Assembly (NCBI RefSeq): GCF_965118895.1
Contig: NZ_CBCPJJ010000009.1
Span: 310,001-374,000 of the forward strand
DNA from: Rahnella inusitata_A
Lineage (GTDB): Bacteria > Pseudomonadota > Gammaproteobacteria > Enterobacterales > Enterobacteriaceae
Direction: 5' to 3'
DNA: 64,000 nt
The notes beneath the pieces were generated by a model. The model was not told the DNA's origin and did no database searches. It was given only the letters and a program-made list of their open reading frames with translations. Each line of letters opens with the position of its first letter. Positions within the stretch are counted from its first letter, which is position 1. Of the stretch, positions 8,057 to 17,295 are shown piece by piece. Both the position numbers and the translations under genes were made by a program.

Positions 8057-8538
8057 GACTGTTTTCGTCACTGCCCGGATTACTGCTCGGCATGCTGTTG
8101 AGCGTCAGCGCGTTTGCGGCTATTGATACTTATCAGTTCAAATCGCCGGAGCAGGAACAGGCCTACCGCGACATCACCGCGCAGCTGCGTTGCCCGAAAT
8201 GCCAGAACACGAATATTGCGGCGTCGGATTCGATCATCGCCGCAGACATGCGTACCAAGGTATTTCAGCTGCTCAATGAAGGGCAAAACCGCCAGCAAAT
8301 CGTCGCCTATATGGTGGCGCGCTACGGCAATTTCGTGACCTACGAACCGCCGGTTACGCCATCCACCCTGATCCTCTGGCTGGGGCCGGTGCTGGTGGTG
8401 ATTATCGGCGGCGGCATGATTTTCATGCGTTCGCGCCGCGGATCTGTAAACACCAAAACCGCCGCAGAAGAAATGTCAGAACAAGAAAAACAGCGCCTGG
8501 CGCAGTTACTTAAAGACAGCGACAGGAAAGGAACATGA
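8053..8538 (+). CDS. ccmH: CcmH, heme-lyase thiol-oxidoreductase subunit (separate form)
   Basis: This is a 161-residue protein with a signal-like N-terminus, the redox motif Leu-Arg-Cys47-Pro-Lys-Cys50-Gln, and a C-terminal membrane helix at about 100-125. It matches only the N-terminal half of E. coli CcmH, which is a fusion of about 350 residues. The CycH-like half is the next gene here (ccmI). It overlaps ccmI by four bases. Role: reduces the apocytochrome heme-binding cysteines as part of CcmFHI. Confidence 0.95.
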   Translation: MRLFSSLPGLLLGMLLSVSAFAAIDTYQFKSPEQEQAYRDITAQLRCPKCQNTNIAASDSIIAADMRTKVFQLLNEGQNRQQIVAYMVARYGNFVTYEPPVTPSTLILWLGPVLVVIIGGGMIFMRSRRGSVNTKTAAEEMSEQEKQRLAQLLKDSDRKGT

Positions 8539-9749
8539 GTATTTTTTGGCTGTGTATTGGGGTGATGCTGTTTATCGCGCTGGCGCTGTTTATCGTGCCG
8601 GTGATACGCGGTGACCGCAGCGAACACACGTCGCGTGATGCGCTGAATAAGGCGTTTTATCATCACCGGTTGAGTGAGCTGGAAGAAGACGAAGCGCAGG
8701 GCGTAGTGGATGAACGTCCGGCGCATATTCAGGAATTACAGGAAAATTTGCTGACCGATATTCCCGCCGGGCAGACGCCAGCACCCGCGCAGCCGATTGG
8801 CCGCTGGACGCTGGTGCCGGGCGCGATTTTGCTGGTGGTTATCACGCTCGGTGTTTATCTGTATGCCGGTGGTCTGGGGCAGGTGAGCGCATGGAATCAG
8901 GTAATGGAGCGTATGCCGGATCTGCGCCAGCGCATTGCCAGCGACAAAGGTGCGCCGCTGACCGCGATGGATGTGCAGGATTTAGGTCTGGGGCTGCGCA
9001 CCGATTTGCAGTCCGATCCGAAAAATGTGCAGGACTGGGTGATGCTCGGCCGTGTCGGTATGGCGCTCAATAATGGCGCGACGGCGACGCAGGCTTACGC
9101 TCATGCCTATGCGCTTTCGCCGGACGACGTGGCGGTCAAACTCGGTTATGCCGAAGTGTTAACCCGCTCAGCGGATCCGCAGGATAACCTTACCGGCGGA
9201 AATCTCCTGCGCGGTATGCTGGAAAAATCTCAGGGCGACCTGCGTGTATTAAGCCTGCTGGCCTATAATGAATATGAACAGGGTCACTACCCGCAAGCGA
9301 TTGGTGCGTGGGAAGTTATGCTGAAAATTCTGCCTGCCGGTGACAAGCGTGTTGAAATGGTGCAGGCCAGTATCCAACAGGCGAAACAGAAGTCCGGTGC
9401 CGATCAGGCCAGACTGTCGGTAAATGTTTCGCTGTCAGAGGACGCGGCGAAGCAAATTCCGCAGGATGGCACGGTCTTTATTTCCGTGACCGACGGCAGC
9501 AGTCCGGTGCCGGTAGCCGTGAAAAAACTGCCACTGAGCCGCTTCCCGCTGGCGGTCACCGTGGACGACAGTAATGCAATGATGCCGGAACGCTTGCTTT
9601 CTTCGCTGCAAAAATTAAAAGTACGCGTTCGTATTTCACGAAATGGTCTGGCAACGCCAGCCTCAGGTGACTGGTACGGCGACAGTCCGCTGACAGATTT
9701 TGCCGGTAACGGTCAGGTCAGCATTGAGATTAATCAGCAGGTTCCGTAA
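8535..9749 (+). CDS. ccmI: CcmI, apocytochrome c chaperone with TPR domain
   Basis: This 404-residue protein has two membrane helices (about 3-22 and 95-113), a cytoplasmic loop between them, and a periplasmic TPR-like region (about 130-290) followed by a beta-rich C-terminal domain. CcmI family members hold the C-terminus of apocytochrome c for CcmFH. It is equivalent to the second half of the fused E. coli CcmH. It is the last ccm gene; mlaA begins 35 bases later with its own ribosome-binding site. Confidence 0.92.
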   Translation: MSIFWLCIGVMLFIALALFIVPVIRGDRSEHTSRDALNKAFYHHRLSELEEDEAQGVVDERPAHIQELQENLLTDIPAGQTPAPAQPIGRWTLVPGAILLVVITLGVYLYAGGLGQVSAWNQVMERMPDLRQRIASDKGAPLTAMDVQDLGLGLRTDLQSDPKNVQDWVMLGRVGMALNNGATATQAYAHAYALSPDDVAVKLGYAEVLTRSADPQDNLTGGNLLRGMLEKSQGDLRVLSLLAYNEYEQGHYPQAIGAWEVMLKILPAGDKRVEMVQASIQQAKQKSGADQARLSVNVSLSEDAAKQIPQDGTVFISVTDGSSPVPVAVKKLPLSRFPLAVTVDDSNAMMPERLLSSLQKLKVRVRISRNGLATPASGDWYGDSPLTDFAGNGQVSIEINQQVP

Positions 9750-9784
9750 TCAGAGAGCCGAAGATCAATAAAAGGGAGATATCC

Positions 9785-10552
9785 ATGAACTTACGCCTGA
9801 CTGGGCTGGCGTTTGCATCAGTTATGCTGGTCGGTTGTGCCGGCACGTCCGGATCATCGGACAGCGAATCGCAGGGACGGTCTGATCCGCTGGAAGGTTT
9901 TAACCGGACAATGTTCAACTTCAACTACAACTACGTTGATCCGTACGTTCTGCGTCCGGTCGCTGTGGCATGGCGTGATTACGTACCGCAACCGGCGCGT
10001 AACGGCACCAGCAACTTCCTCAGCAACTTAGACGAACCGGCCAGCATGGTGAACTCCTTGCTAAAAGGCGATCCGTACCGCGCGGCGATCCACTTTAACC
10101 GCTTCTTCCTCAATACCTTGCTGGGGATGGGCGGCCTGATTGATGTGGCTTCGATGGCGAACCCGAAACTGGCACGCGAAGAAGCGCAGGGCTTCGGCAG
10201 TACGCTCGGACACTACGGCGTCGGTTACGGCCCGTACGTTCAGTTACCGGCCTATGGCAGCTTCACCGTGCGTGACGAGGGTGGCGATTTCGTTGATACA
10301 CTCTATCCGATGCTGAGCTATCTGACTTTCTGGATGTCAGCCGGTAAATGGGCGCTTCAGGGCATCGAAACCCGTGCCGAACTACTCGATTCCGACGGCA
10401 TTCTGCGCAACTCTTCTGACCCTTACCTGATGATCCGGGAAGCGTACTTCCAGCGTCATGATTTCCTGGCGAAGGGCGGTCAGCTGACACCTCAGGTGAA
10501 CCCGAATGCGGCACTGATTCAGGGCGATCTGAAAGATATCGATTCCGAATAA
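9785..10552 (+). CDS. mlaA: MlaA (VacJ), outer-membrane phospholipid-removal lipoprotein
   Basis: MlaA sits in the outer membrane with OmpC/F and takes misplaced phospholipids from the outer leaflet for return by MlaBCDEF. The 255-residue precursor has a lipobox ending at Cys18 (Leu-Val-Gly-Cys). The VacJ domain follows, with Asp-Pro-Leu-Glu-Gly-Phe-Asn-Arg near the start of the mature protein. It is convergent with fadL, as in E. coli. A GGGAG site precedes the ATG. Confidence 0.96.
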   Translation: MNLRLTGLAFASVMLVGCAGTSGSSDSESQGRSDPLEGFNRTMFNFNYNYVDPYVLRPVAVAWRDYVPQPARNGTSNFLSNLDEPASMVNSLLKGDPYRAAIHFNRFFLNTLLGMGGLIDVASMANPKLAREEAQGFGSTLGHYGVGYGPYVQLPAYGSFTVRDEGGDFVDTLYPMLSYLTFWMSAGKWALQGIETRAELLDSDGILRNSSDPYLMIREAYFQRHDFLAKGGQLTPQVNPNAALIQGDLKDIDSE

Positions 10553-10590
10553 TATCGGGAATGCTCTCTCTGTATAAAAACTGAAAGCCA

Positions 10591-10617
10591 AAAAAAAGCG
10601 CCTCGCGGCGCTTTTTT
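10591..10617. terminator. Bidirectional terminator between mlaA and fadL
   Basis: A GCGCC/GGCGC stem with a four-base TCGC loop is extended by A-run/T-run pairing on both sides. It can therefore end transcription from mlaA (rightward) and fadL (leftward). Confidence 0.9.
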
Positions 10618-10640
10618 CATTTCTGAATCTGAAAGAGTTA

Positions 10641-11918
10641 TCAGAAGCTGTAGTTAAAGTTGGCGCCGTACAGCATGGCGGTGCCTTTAGCCTGGAACTC
10701 ATATTTAGGCGCTCCGGCAGCAACCTGTTCGCTGATGTTCACCGTCTGGCCGTGCATATAGGAAACACCGACATCCACTGACGCATCTTTATTGAACGCG
10801 TAAGTTGTACCGGCTGAAACCCAGAAACGGTCCTGATCCGGAATAGAAATGGTGCGGTTATCCGCCGGAACCGGGCTGTCATCGAAGGCCACACCGGTAC
10901 GGAAGGTCCAGTTTTCGTCGTAGTAATAGGTCGTACCAAGCGCGATGCGGTAAGCGTCGTGATAGCCTTCGTCTTTCTGGAACAGCGTCTGACCGTTAGA
11001 TCCGGTCGCTTTCAGCTCCTGGAACTGGCTCCAGCTGGTGTACGCCAGGCTGTAGTGAACCGCCCATTTTGGCGCAACGCGGTTATAACCAGACAATTCC
11101 CACATTTCCGGCAGGTTCAGCGTCAGTGAACCCGGAACGGTGTGACCGCCCGTGCCGCCCAGTGCCTGAGGAATGCCGTTGCGGTATTCGCCGTCGAAAT
11201 CAATTTTCACTTCTGAACGGTAAGTGAAGCCATAACGGTTGTTGTCATCGACTTCATACAGGATACCGGCGTTCCAGCCGTAGCCCCATTCGTTGCCTTT
11301 CAGTTTCGCCGCTTCGGTATCTTCGGCGATCAATCCGCCGGTTTTCAGCGGTGCAAGTTCCCCTGCGGTACGGCGAATTTTAGCCTTGGCGTAAACGGCA
11401 TCAAAGCCCACGCCGAAGCTGAAGTGTTCGTTAAAACGATAAGCCGCGCTAATGTTGTTATTGATAGTCATCAGATCGGTTTCGCCACCGATAGGACCCG
11501 CAGGATAATTATCGTTAAATTCTGTCGCCAGACCGTAGTTGGAGGTGGCTGACGCGCCGAGTGCCCACTGATCGTTTAGCGGCATAATAAAGTGGATATT
11601 CGGAACCCACTGGTTTGGCGCAATGTTACCGGCATCCGTGCTGGCACCGGTGACCGGAGAATTACCGGTCACGCTTACGTCCGGGTCAACGTAAACTGCA
11701 CCGATAGAAAATGAAGGACGACTGAACATCGTCATGGTAGCCGGGTTACGGCTGCCGGAAGCCGCGGTGTCCGCAATCGCACCTTCACCAGAGAAGGAAC
11801 GACCTAAACCCGCAGCGGTATATTCGTTGAGCTGAAAACCTGCCGCGTATACGTTGGAAGAAACAATTGTCACTGCAGCTGCCAGAGCTGATCTTTTTAA
11901 CAGGTTTTTCTGGTTCAT
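10641..11918 (-). CDS. fadL: FadL, outer-membrane long-chain fatty-acid channel
   Basis: This is a 425-residue precursor with a signal peptide cut after Ala25, leaving Ala-Gly-Phe-Gln at the mature end, as in FadL proteins. The N-terminal hatch has the Asn-Pro-Ala motif, and the protein ends in an aromatic residue (Ser-Phe), as outer-membrane barrels do. It imports long-chain fatty acids for fadD/fadIJ-type oxidation. The start at 11918 follows a GAGG site. Two FadR-like operators lie about 95-125 bases upstream, so repression by FadR is expected. Confidence 0.96.
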   Translation of the reverse strand: MNQKNLLKRSALAAAVTIVSSNVYAAGFQLNEYTAAGLGRSFSGEGAIADTAASGSRNPATMTMFSRPSFSIGAVYVDPDVSVTGNSPVTGASTDAGNIAPNQWVPNIHFIMPLNDQWALGASATSNYGLATEFNDNYPAGPIGGETDLMTINNNISAAYRFNEHFSFGVGFDAVYAKAKIRRTAGELAPLKTGGLIAEDTEAAKLKGNEWGYGWNAGILYEVDDNNRYGFTYRSEVKIDFDGEYRNGIPQALGGTGGHTVPGSLTLNLPEMWELSGYNRVAPKWAVHYSLAYTSWSQFQELKATGSNGQTLFQKDEGYHDAYRIALGTTYYYDENWTFRTGVAFDDSPVPADNRTISIPDQDRFWVSAGTTYAFNKDASVDVGVSYMHGQTVNISEQVAAGAPKYEFQAKGTAMLYGANFNYSF

Positions 11919-12010
11919 GACCAAAACCTCAATTTTATGTTTTTTATCAAACAATGTTACATAAAGTAACAATGAGCGCGGGATTGTAGGGTCCGTTATC
12001 AGTCTGACAA

Positions 12011-12021
12011 ATCAGACCAGT
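12011..12021 (-). promoter_or_regulatory. FadR-like operator, fadL site 1
   Basis: On the fadL strand this reads ACTGGTCTGAT, matching the left half and centre of the FadR consensus (TGGTCNGACCA) but not the right arm. E. coli fadL also has two FadR sites. Long-chain acyl-CoA would relieve repression. Confidence 0.6.
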
Positions 12022-12032
12022 GAGCGAAGTAT

Positions 12033-12043
12033 AGGTCTGACCT
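12033..12043 (-). promoter_or_regulatory. FadR-like operator, fadL site 2
   Basis: AGGTCTGACCT is a perfect palindrome around one base and keeps the GGTCNGACC core of FadR operators. Its centre is 22 bases from that of site 1, two helical turns away. Confidence 0.75.
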
Positions 12044-12190
12044 GTGGTGTAGTTGCAATGATGTTTCATTGATATTTCTTATTTGATGCGAGAAATTGGA
12101 TCCACTTAACAAAAAACCAACAATAAAAGTTCAATTTAGAAACGCTAAAGTGAGAAGAGTGACTTAATTTTAATCTGATGTTCACAATAT

Positions 12191-12206
12191 TGTGATTCAG
12201 ATCACT
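12191..12206. promoter_or_regulatory. CRP-like site upstream of yfcZ/fadL
   Basis: TGTGA, six bases, then TCACT differs from the CRP half-site pair at one base. It lies about 160 bases upstream of the FadR sites of fadL and 130 before yfcZ, so which gene it serves is unclear. Confidence 0.5.
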
Positions 12207-12335
12207 TTAAACACCCATAAAAAGTAAGTGCTAGTCGAAGCTGATGGGGTGGCGTAAAATACCCGCGGAAAATAAATCTTAAATTCGCAAAAAGGCCAGA
12301 CGGTGGACGTTGCCGTTGGTGCCGGGGAGAAAATT

Positions 12336-12668
12336 ATGTCTGACGTAACCATGTCCTCCAAATCCACCCAACCTCTGCATTCCATCAACAAATGCGGCGC
12401 AGAAGAAACCGCCGCCTGCTGCTGTGTTGATGTGGGTACCATCATGGATAACACCGACTGCACTGCGACTTACAGCCACGTTTTCGAAACTGAAGCGCAG
12501 GCCAAAGAGACGTTGCAGGCACTGACCGAACGCGCGCGCGGCGTTGAATCCGAACCGTGCGAGATAACCAGCCGCATTGAGAAAGTTGAAGGCGGCGTAG
12601 AGCTGAATATCGACTTCACATTCTCTTGTCAGGCCGAGACCATGATCTTCCAGCTGGCGCTAAGATAA
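12336..12668 (+). CDS. yfcZ: YfcZ, small conserved protein of unknown function
   Basis: This is 110 residues from the ATG at 12336, which has a GGGGAGA site; the E. coli protein has 94. It shows the family features: a run of cysteines (Cys-Cys-Cys-Val-Asp-Val-Gly-Thr-Ile-Met-Asp-Asn) at about 28-40 and a C-terminus ending Phe-Gln-Leu-Ala-Leu-Arg. The cysteines suggest metal or thiol chemistry, but no function is established. It lies between fadL and fadIJ as in E. coli. The first 15 residues have no counterpart in E. coli, so a start at 12351 is possible. Confidence 0.9.
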   Translation: MSDVTMSSKSTQPLHSINKCGAEETAACCCVDVGTIMDNTDCTATYSHVFETEAQAKETLQALTERARGVESEPCEITSRIEKVEGGVELNIDFTFSCQAETMIFQLALR

Positions 12669-12686
12669 TCTCTCTTATCCATTTCA

Positions 12687-12719
12687 AATACCGCTGCCCA
12701 AATGCAGCGGTATTTTTTT
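12687..12719 (+). terminator. Terminator of yfcZ
   Basis: An 11-bp perfect stem (AATACCGCTGC with GCAGCGGTATT) with a six-base loop is followed by a T-run. Confidence 0.92.
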
Positions 12720-12840
12720 GTCTGTTATCTTTCCCTGCCCGCATTCCTTCTCATTCTATTTTCAGAAAAATTTGCTGTTGCTCGCACTTCGGCGGGTTTC
12801 GCTTTGCCAAATGTAAATACATAGTTAAAACTGAGTTATC

Positions 12841-12851
12841 AGGTCAGACCT
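12841..12851 (+). promoter_or_regulatory. FadR-like operator of fadIJ
   Basis: AGGTCAGACCT is a perfect palindrome around one base with the GGTCNGACC core, 30 bases before the fadI start. E. coli fadIJ is also FadR-repressed. A site this close to the gene fits a block to transcription start. Confidence 0.8.
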
Positions 12852-12880
12852 CTTAAGACCCTCTTTACTCAGGAGCTTGT

Positions 12881-14194
12881 ATGAACAACGTCATTCCACT
12901 GGTCACGCGTGAAGGCGATCGCATTGCGATTGTCGATGGTTTACGCACGCCATTCGCGAAACAGGCTACCGCCTACCACGGAATTCCCGCCGTGGACCTG
13001 GGCAAAATGGTGGTCAGCGAGTTGCTGGCGAAAAGTGGGATCGACCCGAAAGTCATCGATCAGCTGGTGTTCGGTCAGGTGGTACAGATGCCGGAGGCGC
13101 CCAATATCGCGCGTGAAATCGTGCTCGGCACCGGCATGAATGTGTCTACCGATGCTTACAGCGTCTCGCGCGCCTGCGCCACCAGCTTTCAGGCGGTGGC
13201 AAACGTCGCTGAAAGTATTCTCAGTGGCACCGTGAGCGTCGGGATTGCCGGTGGTGCCGATTCTTCTTCGGTGCTGCCGATTGGCGTCAGTAAACGCCTC
13301 GCCCGTACGCTGGTGGATGTCAGTAAAGCCCGCACACTCTCACAGCGCCTCTCTCTGTTCAGCAAACTCAAACTGCGCGATCTGATGCCGGTTCCTCCGG
13401 CGGTGGCGGAATACTCGACCGGCCTGCGCATGGGTGATACCGCCGAGCAGATGGCGAAAAGTCACGGCATTACGCGTGAACAGCAGGATGAACTGGCGCA
13501 CCGTTCGCACCAGCTTGCTGCACAGGCGTGGGAGCAGGGATATCTCAACAGTCAGGTAATGACCGCGCAGATCCCGCCATACCGCGAGGCGCTGCAAAAA
13601 GATAACAACATCCGCCTCAATTCGGAGATCGGACAGTATGCGAAACTGCGTCCGGCTTTTGATCGCAAACATGGCACCGTGACGGCGGCGACCAGTACGC
13701 CGCTGACCGACGGTGCCGCGGCAGTGCTGATGATGAGCGAATCCCGCGCCCGGGAACTCGGTTTACAGCCGCTCGGTTACCTGAAAAGTTTTGCCTTCGC
13801 CGCTATCGATGTCTGGGAAGATATGTTGCTTGGGCCTGCTTACGCCACACCTATCGCTCTCGATCGCGCCGGTCTGACCTTTGCCGATCTTGATCTGATC
13901 GACATGCACGAAGCCTTTGCGGCGCAGACGCTGGCCAACATCAAAATGCTGGGCAGCGAACAATTTGCCCGTGAAAAGCTGGGGCGCAGTGAGGCTGTCG
14001 GCCAAATCGACTGGGATAAATTTAACGTACTGGGCGGATCGCTGGCATACGGGCACCCGTTTGCAGCCACCGGTGCACGAATGATCACCCAGACATTGCA
14101 CGAATTGCGCCGCCGTGGCGGGAAATACGGGCTGACGACGGCTTGTGCCGCCGGTGGTCTGGGCGCGGCAATGATTCTGGAGGCGGCACAATGA
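12881..14194 (+). CDS. fadI: FadI, 3-ketoacyl-CoA thiolase
   Basis: FadI is the beta subunit of the second fatty-acid oxidation complex. It cleaves 3-ketoacyl-CoA to acetyl-CoA and a shortened acyl-CoA. The 437 residues match E. coli FadI (436). The acylated Cys99 lies in Ser-Arg-Ala-Cys-Ala-Thr-Ser, and the second active Cys is near 422 in Ala-Cys-Ala-Ala-Gly-Gly-Leu-Gly. A Gly-His-Pro motif lies near 386. GGAG precedes the ATG. Its stop overlaps the fadJ start (ATGA). Confidence 0.97.
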   Translation: MNNVIPLVTREGDRIAIVDGLRTPFAKQATAYHGIPAVDLGKMVVSELLAKSGIDPKVIDQLVFGQVVQMPEAPNIAREIVLGTGMNVSTDAYSVSRACATSFQAVANVAESILSGTVSVGIAGGADSSSVLPIGVSKRLARTLVDVSKARTLSQRLSLFSKLKLRDLMPVPPAVAEYSTGLRMGDTAEQMAKSHGITREQQDELAHRSHQLAAQAWEQGYLNSQVMTAQIPPYREALQKDNNIRLNSEIGQYAKLRPAFDRKHGTVTAATSTPLTDGAAAVLMMSESRARELGLQPLGYLKSFAFAAIDVWEDMLLGPAYATPIALDRAGLTFADLDLIDMHEAFAAQTLANIKMLGSEQFAREKLGRSEAVGQIDWDKFNVLGGSLAYGHPFAATGARMITQTLHELRRRGGKYGLTTACAAGGLGAAMILEAAQ

Positions 14195-16374
14195 GTGACA
14201 ATATGGACAATCCAAACACAACGTCGGATTCCGCGTTTTCACTGATGTTTACGACTGAACAAGTCGGCATTATCACCATTGACGTACCCGGTGAAAAAGT
14301 GAATACCTTAAAGGCTGAATTTGCTGAACAAATTTCCTCTATTTTGCATAAAGCGCAGCAGTATCCAAATCTGAAAGGTCTGGTGCTTATTTCTGGCAAA
14401 CCTGAGTCCTTTATCGCTGGCGCCGATATTACAATGATTGCTGGCTGTAAAACCGCCGCAGAGGCCAGCCAGCTGGCGCTGAAAGGCCAGACGGTAATGT
14501 CGCAGATTGCCTCGTTCCCGGTGCCAGTTGTGGCGGCTATTCACGGTGCCTGTCTCGGCGGTGGTCTTGAGCTGGCGCTGGCGTGTCATGCCCGTATCTG
14601 TTCACTGGATGATAAAACCCAGCTCGGTCTGCCGGAAGTGCAGCTCGGCCTGTTGCCGGGGTCCGGTGGTACGCAGCGTCTTCCGCGCCTGATTGGCGCA
14701 CCGAAAGCGCTTGAGCTGATGCTGACCGGTCGCAGTCTGCGGGCGAAGCAGGCGCTGAAGCTGAGGCTGGTGGATGACGCTGTGCCGTATTCTATTCTGT
14801 TGCAAACCGCGCTGGAACGCGTCGCCCAAGGCCGCAAAGCCCGTCCGCCGTTACCCTGGCAGGCGCGGCTGGCGGGCGGTCCGCTCGGCAAAAGTCTGTT
14901 ATTCCATTTCGTGCGCAAGCAGACGCGCGCAAAAACCCACGGCAATTATCCGGCCACTGAAAAAATTATCGACGTGGTGAAAACCGGGCTGGATCAGGGC
15001 AGTGGCAATGGTTATCAGGCGGAAGCTAATGCGTTTGGCGAACTGGTGATGACGCCGGAATCCGCCGCGCTGCGCGGGCTCTTCTTCGCTTCCACCGCAC
15101 TGAAAAAAGAAAAGGGTGCGGATGCCGAACCGCTGCCGGTTCGACGCGTCGGCATCCTCGGTGGCGGGCTGATGGGCGGGGGGATCGCCAACGTCACCGC
15201 GACCCGTGCCGGGCTGCCGGTGCGCATTAAAGACGTCAATCATGAAGGCATCCGCCATGCATTGAAATACAGCTGGGATTTGCTGGAGAAGAAAGTTCGC
15301 AGCCGCAGGCTGACCCGTAACGAACAGCAGCGGCAGATGATGCTTATCTCCGGTACCACCGATTACAGTGGTTTTGCGCAGGTGGATCTGGTCGTCGAAG
15401 CGGTATTCGAAGACTTAGCCCTCAAACAAAGCATGGTGGCGGAGATCGAGGAAAACGCCGCGCCGCGCACTATTTTCGCCTCAAACACCTCTTCTTTACC
15501 GATCCATCAGATCGCCGCGCAGGCTACCCGCCCGGAGCAGGTCATTGGTCTGCACTATTTCAGCCCTGTGGATAAAATGCCGCTGGTGGAAGTGATCCCG
15601 CACGCGGGCACCAGTCCGCAGACCATTTCCACTACCGTGGCGCTGGCGAAGAAACAGGGTAAAACTGCGATTGTGGTCGGTGACAGTGCCGGGTTCTTCG
15701 TAAACCGCGTTCTTGCGCCCTACATCAACGAGGCTGCACGCTGTTTACTGGCCGGCGAACCCATAGACCACATTGATAAGGCGCTGGTGAATTTTGGCTT
15801 CCCGGTCGGGCCGATCCAGTTGCTGGATGAAGTGGGAATCGATGTCGGTACCAAAATCAGCCCGATTCTGGTGGATGCTTTTGGACAACGATTTGCAGCG
15901 CCCGCCGGTTTTGACGCGGTACTGAAAGACGATCGCAAAGGTCGGAAAAACGGCAAAGGTTTCTATCTCTACGGCCAGAAAGGGCGGTCTGCGAAGACAA
16001 AACAGGTTGATCCGACCATTTATCGCTTACTCAACGTCACGCCAAAAGCGCAGCAATCAGAAACAGAGCTGGCGCAGCGTTGCGTCATGCTGATGCTCAA
16101 TGAGGCGGTGCGATGTCTGGATGAAAAAGTCATCCGCAGCGCACGCGATGGCGATCTGGGCGCGGTGTTCGGCATCGGTTTCCCACCGTTTCGCGGTGGA
16201 CCGTTCCGCTATATCGATACGCTGGGCGCAGCCAACGTGGTGAAAACGCTGCAGCAGCTGGCGCAGCGTTACGGTGAACATTTCACTCCCTGCGAGGGTT
16301 TGTTACGCCGCGCAGAGTACCATGAGCGGTTCTATCCGCAAGGGGAAACGAAGGAAATTGCCGACGTAGTGTGA
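14191..16374 (+). CDS. fadJ: FadJ, enoyl-CoA hydratase / 3-hydroxyacyl-CoA dehydrogenase
   Basis: This is the alpha subunit partner of FadI, a 727-residue bifunctional protein (E. coli 714). The crotonase domain occupies about 20-200, with the oxyanion loop near 76-80, the likely catalytic Glu127 in Gly-Gly-Gly-Leu-Glu, and Glu149. The dehydrogenase domain starts with the NAD motif Gly-Ile-Leu-Gly-Gly-Gly-Leu-Met-Gly near 313. The start at 14191 overlaps the fadI stop and has a GGAGG site; a more upstream ATG inside fadI gives an unrelated N-terminus. In E. coli FadIJ works mainly without oxygen. Confidence 0.96.
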   Translation: MSDNMDNPNTTSDSAFSLMFTTEQVGIITIDVPGEKVNTLKAEFAEQISSILHKAQQYPNLKGLVLISGKPESFIAGADITMIAGCKTAAEASQLALKGQTVMSQIASFPVPVVAAIHGACLGGGLELALACHARICSLDDKTQLGLPEVQLGLLPGSGGTQRLPRLIGAPKALELMLTGRSLRAKQALKLRLVDDAVPYSILLQTALERVAQGRKARPPLPWQARLAGGPLGKSLLFHFVRKQTRAKTHGNYPATEKIIDVVKTGLDQGSGNGYQAEANAFGELVMTPESAALRGLFFASTALKKEKGADAEPLPVRRVGILGGGLMGGGIANVTATRAGLPVRIKDVNHEGIRHALKYSWDLLEKKVRSRRLTRNEQQRQMMLISGTTDYSGFAQVDLVVEAVFEDLALKQSMVAEIEENAAPRTIFASNTSSLPIHQIAAQATRPEQVIGLHYFSPVDKMPLVEVIPHAGTSPQTISTTVALAKKQGKTAIVVGDSAGFFVNRVLAPYINEAARCLLAGEPIDHIDKALVNFGFPVGPIQLLDEVGIDVGTKISPILVDAFGQRFAAPAGFDAVLKDDRKGRKNGKGFYLYGQKGRSAKTKQVDPTIYRLLNVTPKAQQSETELAQRCVMLMLNEAVRCLDEKVIRSARDGDLGAVFGIGFPPFRGGPFRYIDTLGAANVVKTLQQLAQRYGEHFTPCEGLLRRAEYHERFYPQGETKEIADVV

Positions 16375-16778
16375 CCTCTATCACTGCGTGACAATGAATT
16401 TCGCGAGAATCTGGAACAGATCCTGCTTACAGCCATACTTAAGCCTGCGGGATCTTTTTTTAGGCGAGGCCCGTTTTGTACAAGAACAAACCCAAACGAT
16501 TGATCTACAACCCGAGTGGTTAAAATTTCGCCGCAATGATTTACATGCGGTACGGGTTGGTGTAAAAAACAGCGTTTTCTTTACGCGAACTTTCAGGCAA
16601 AATGCCCGACCGCTGATGCTGACCATGCAAAGCATGTGGGCTCGGTGGGTTAAGTGGATGTACTGCCTTTCAGCTTTTTTACCGTTAATACGACGATGAA
16701 AAAATGCTGGGCAATGGGTGATACAGCACGCAAAGCGTTTCTGTATAGCGCTATTTTTGTTAACAAAAGCGGTGCAAT
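16375..16778. other. 404-base gap between fadJ and sixA
   Basis: A frame from 16388 (GTG) or 16394 (ATG) to 16699 could code for about 100 residues, but it has no ribosome-binding site and I do not recognise it. A 14-base perfect palindrome (TTTTGTTAACAAAA, 16755-16768) lies just before sixA. No terminator with a clear stem and T-run follows fadJ. The gap looks longer than in E. coli. Confidence 0.5.
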
Positions 16779-17267
16779 ATGCAAGTTGTAATTATGCGTC
16801 ACGGTGATGCGGTTCTTGAAGCTGCAAGCGACTCGGTTCGCCCATTAAGCGAATGCGGATGTGACGAATCAGTACATATGGCAGCCTGGCTAAATGGCCG
16901 TGGCGTTAAAATTGACCATGTTCTGGTCAGTCCGTACCTGCGTGCGCAGCAGACGCTTGAAAAAGTGCGGCAGAACCTGTCACTGCCTGAAAACGTTGAA
17001 ATTGATACTCTGAAAGAACTGACACCGGGCGGCGATCCTGCTTTGGTGGCCAGCGAGCTGCAACATCTGGCGCTGACCGGCGCGAAAGCCGTGCTGGTGG
17101 TGTCTCATCTGCCGCTGGTGGGTTATCTGATTGCCGAGCTGTGTCCGGGCATGTGCCCGCCGATGTTTGCCACTTCCGCGATGGCCAGTGTGGAACTGAA
17201 CGGTGAAACAGGGCAGGGCAGCTTTGACTGGCAGTTTAGTCCGTGTCAGGTCATGGCAAAGGTTTAA
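16779..17267 (+). CDS. sixA: SixA, phosphohistidine phosphatase
   Basis: SixA removes phosphate from histidine on phosphocarriers; in E. coli it acts on the nitrogen PTS protein NPr and on ArcB. The 162-residue protein has the Arg-His-Gly motif at 7-9 with catalytic His8, and the second conserved His in Val-Val-Ser-His-Leu-Pro near 110. It is convergent with smrB and shares a strong bidirectional terminator with it. Confidence 0.95.
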   Translation: MQVVIMRHGDAVLEAASDSVRPLSECGCDESVHMAAWLNGRGVKIDHVLVSPYLRAQQTLEKVRQNLSLPENVEIDTLKELTPGGDPALVASELQHLALTGAKAVLVVSHLPLVGYLIAELCPGMCPPMFATSAMASVELNGETGQGSFDWQFSPCQVMAKV

Positions 17268-17295
17268 TTTTTCCGGGACGGGAAGATTAAACAAA

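Larger units (their letters stand above)
11919..12335. other. Divergent regulatory region between fadL and yfcZ
   Basis: This 417-base AT-rich gap holds two FadR-like sites (12011-12021 and 12033-12043) near fadL and a CRP-like site (12191-12206). No gene was found in it. Confidence 0.7.
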
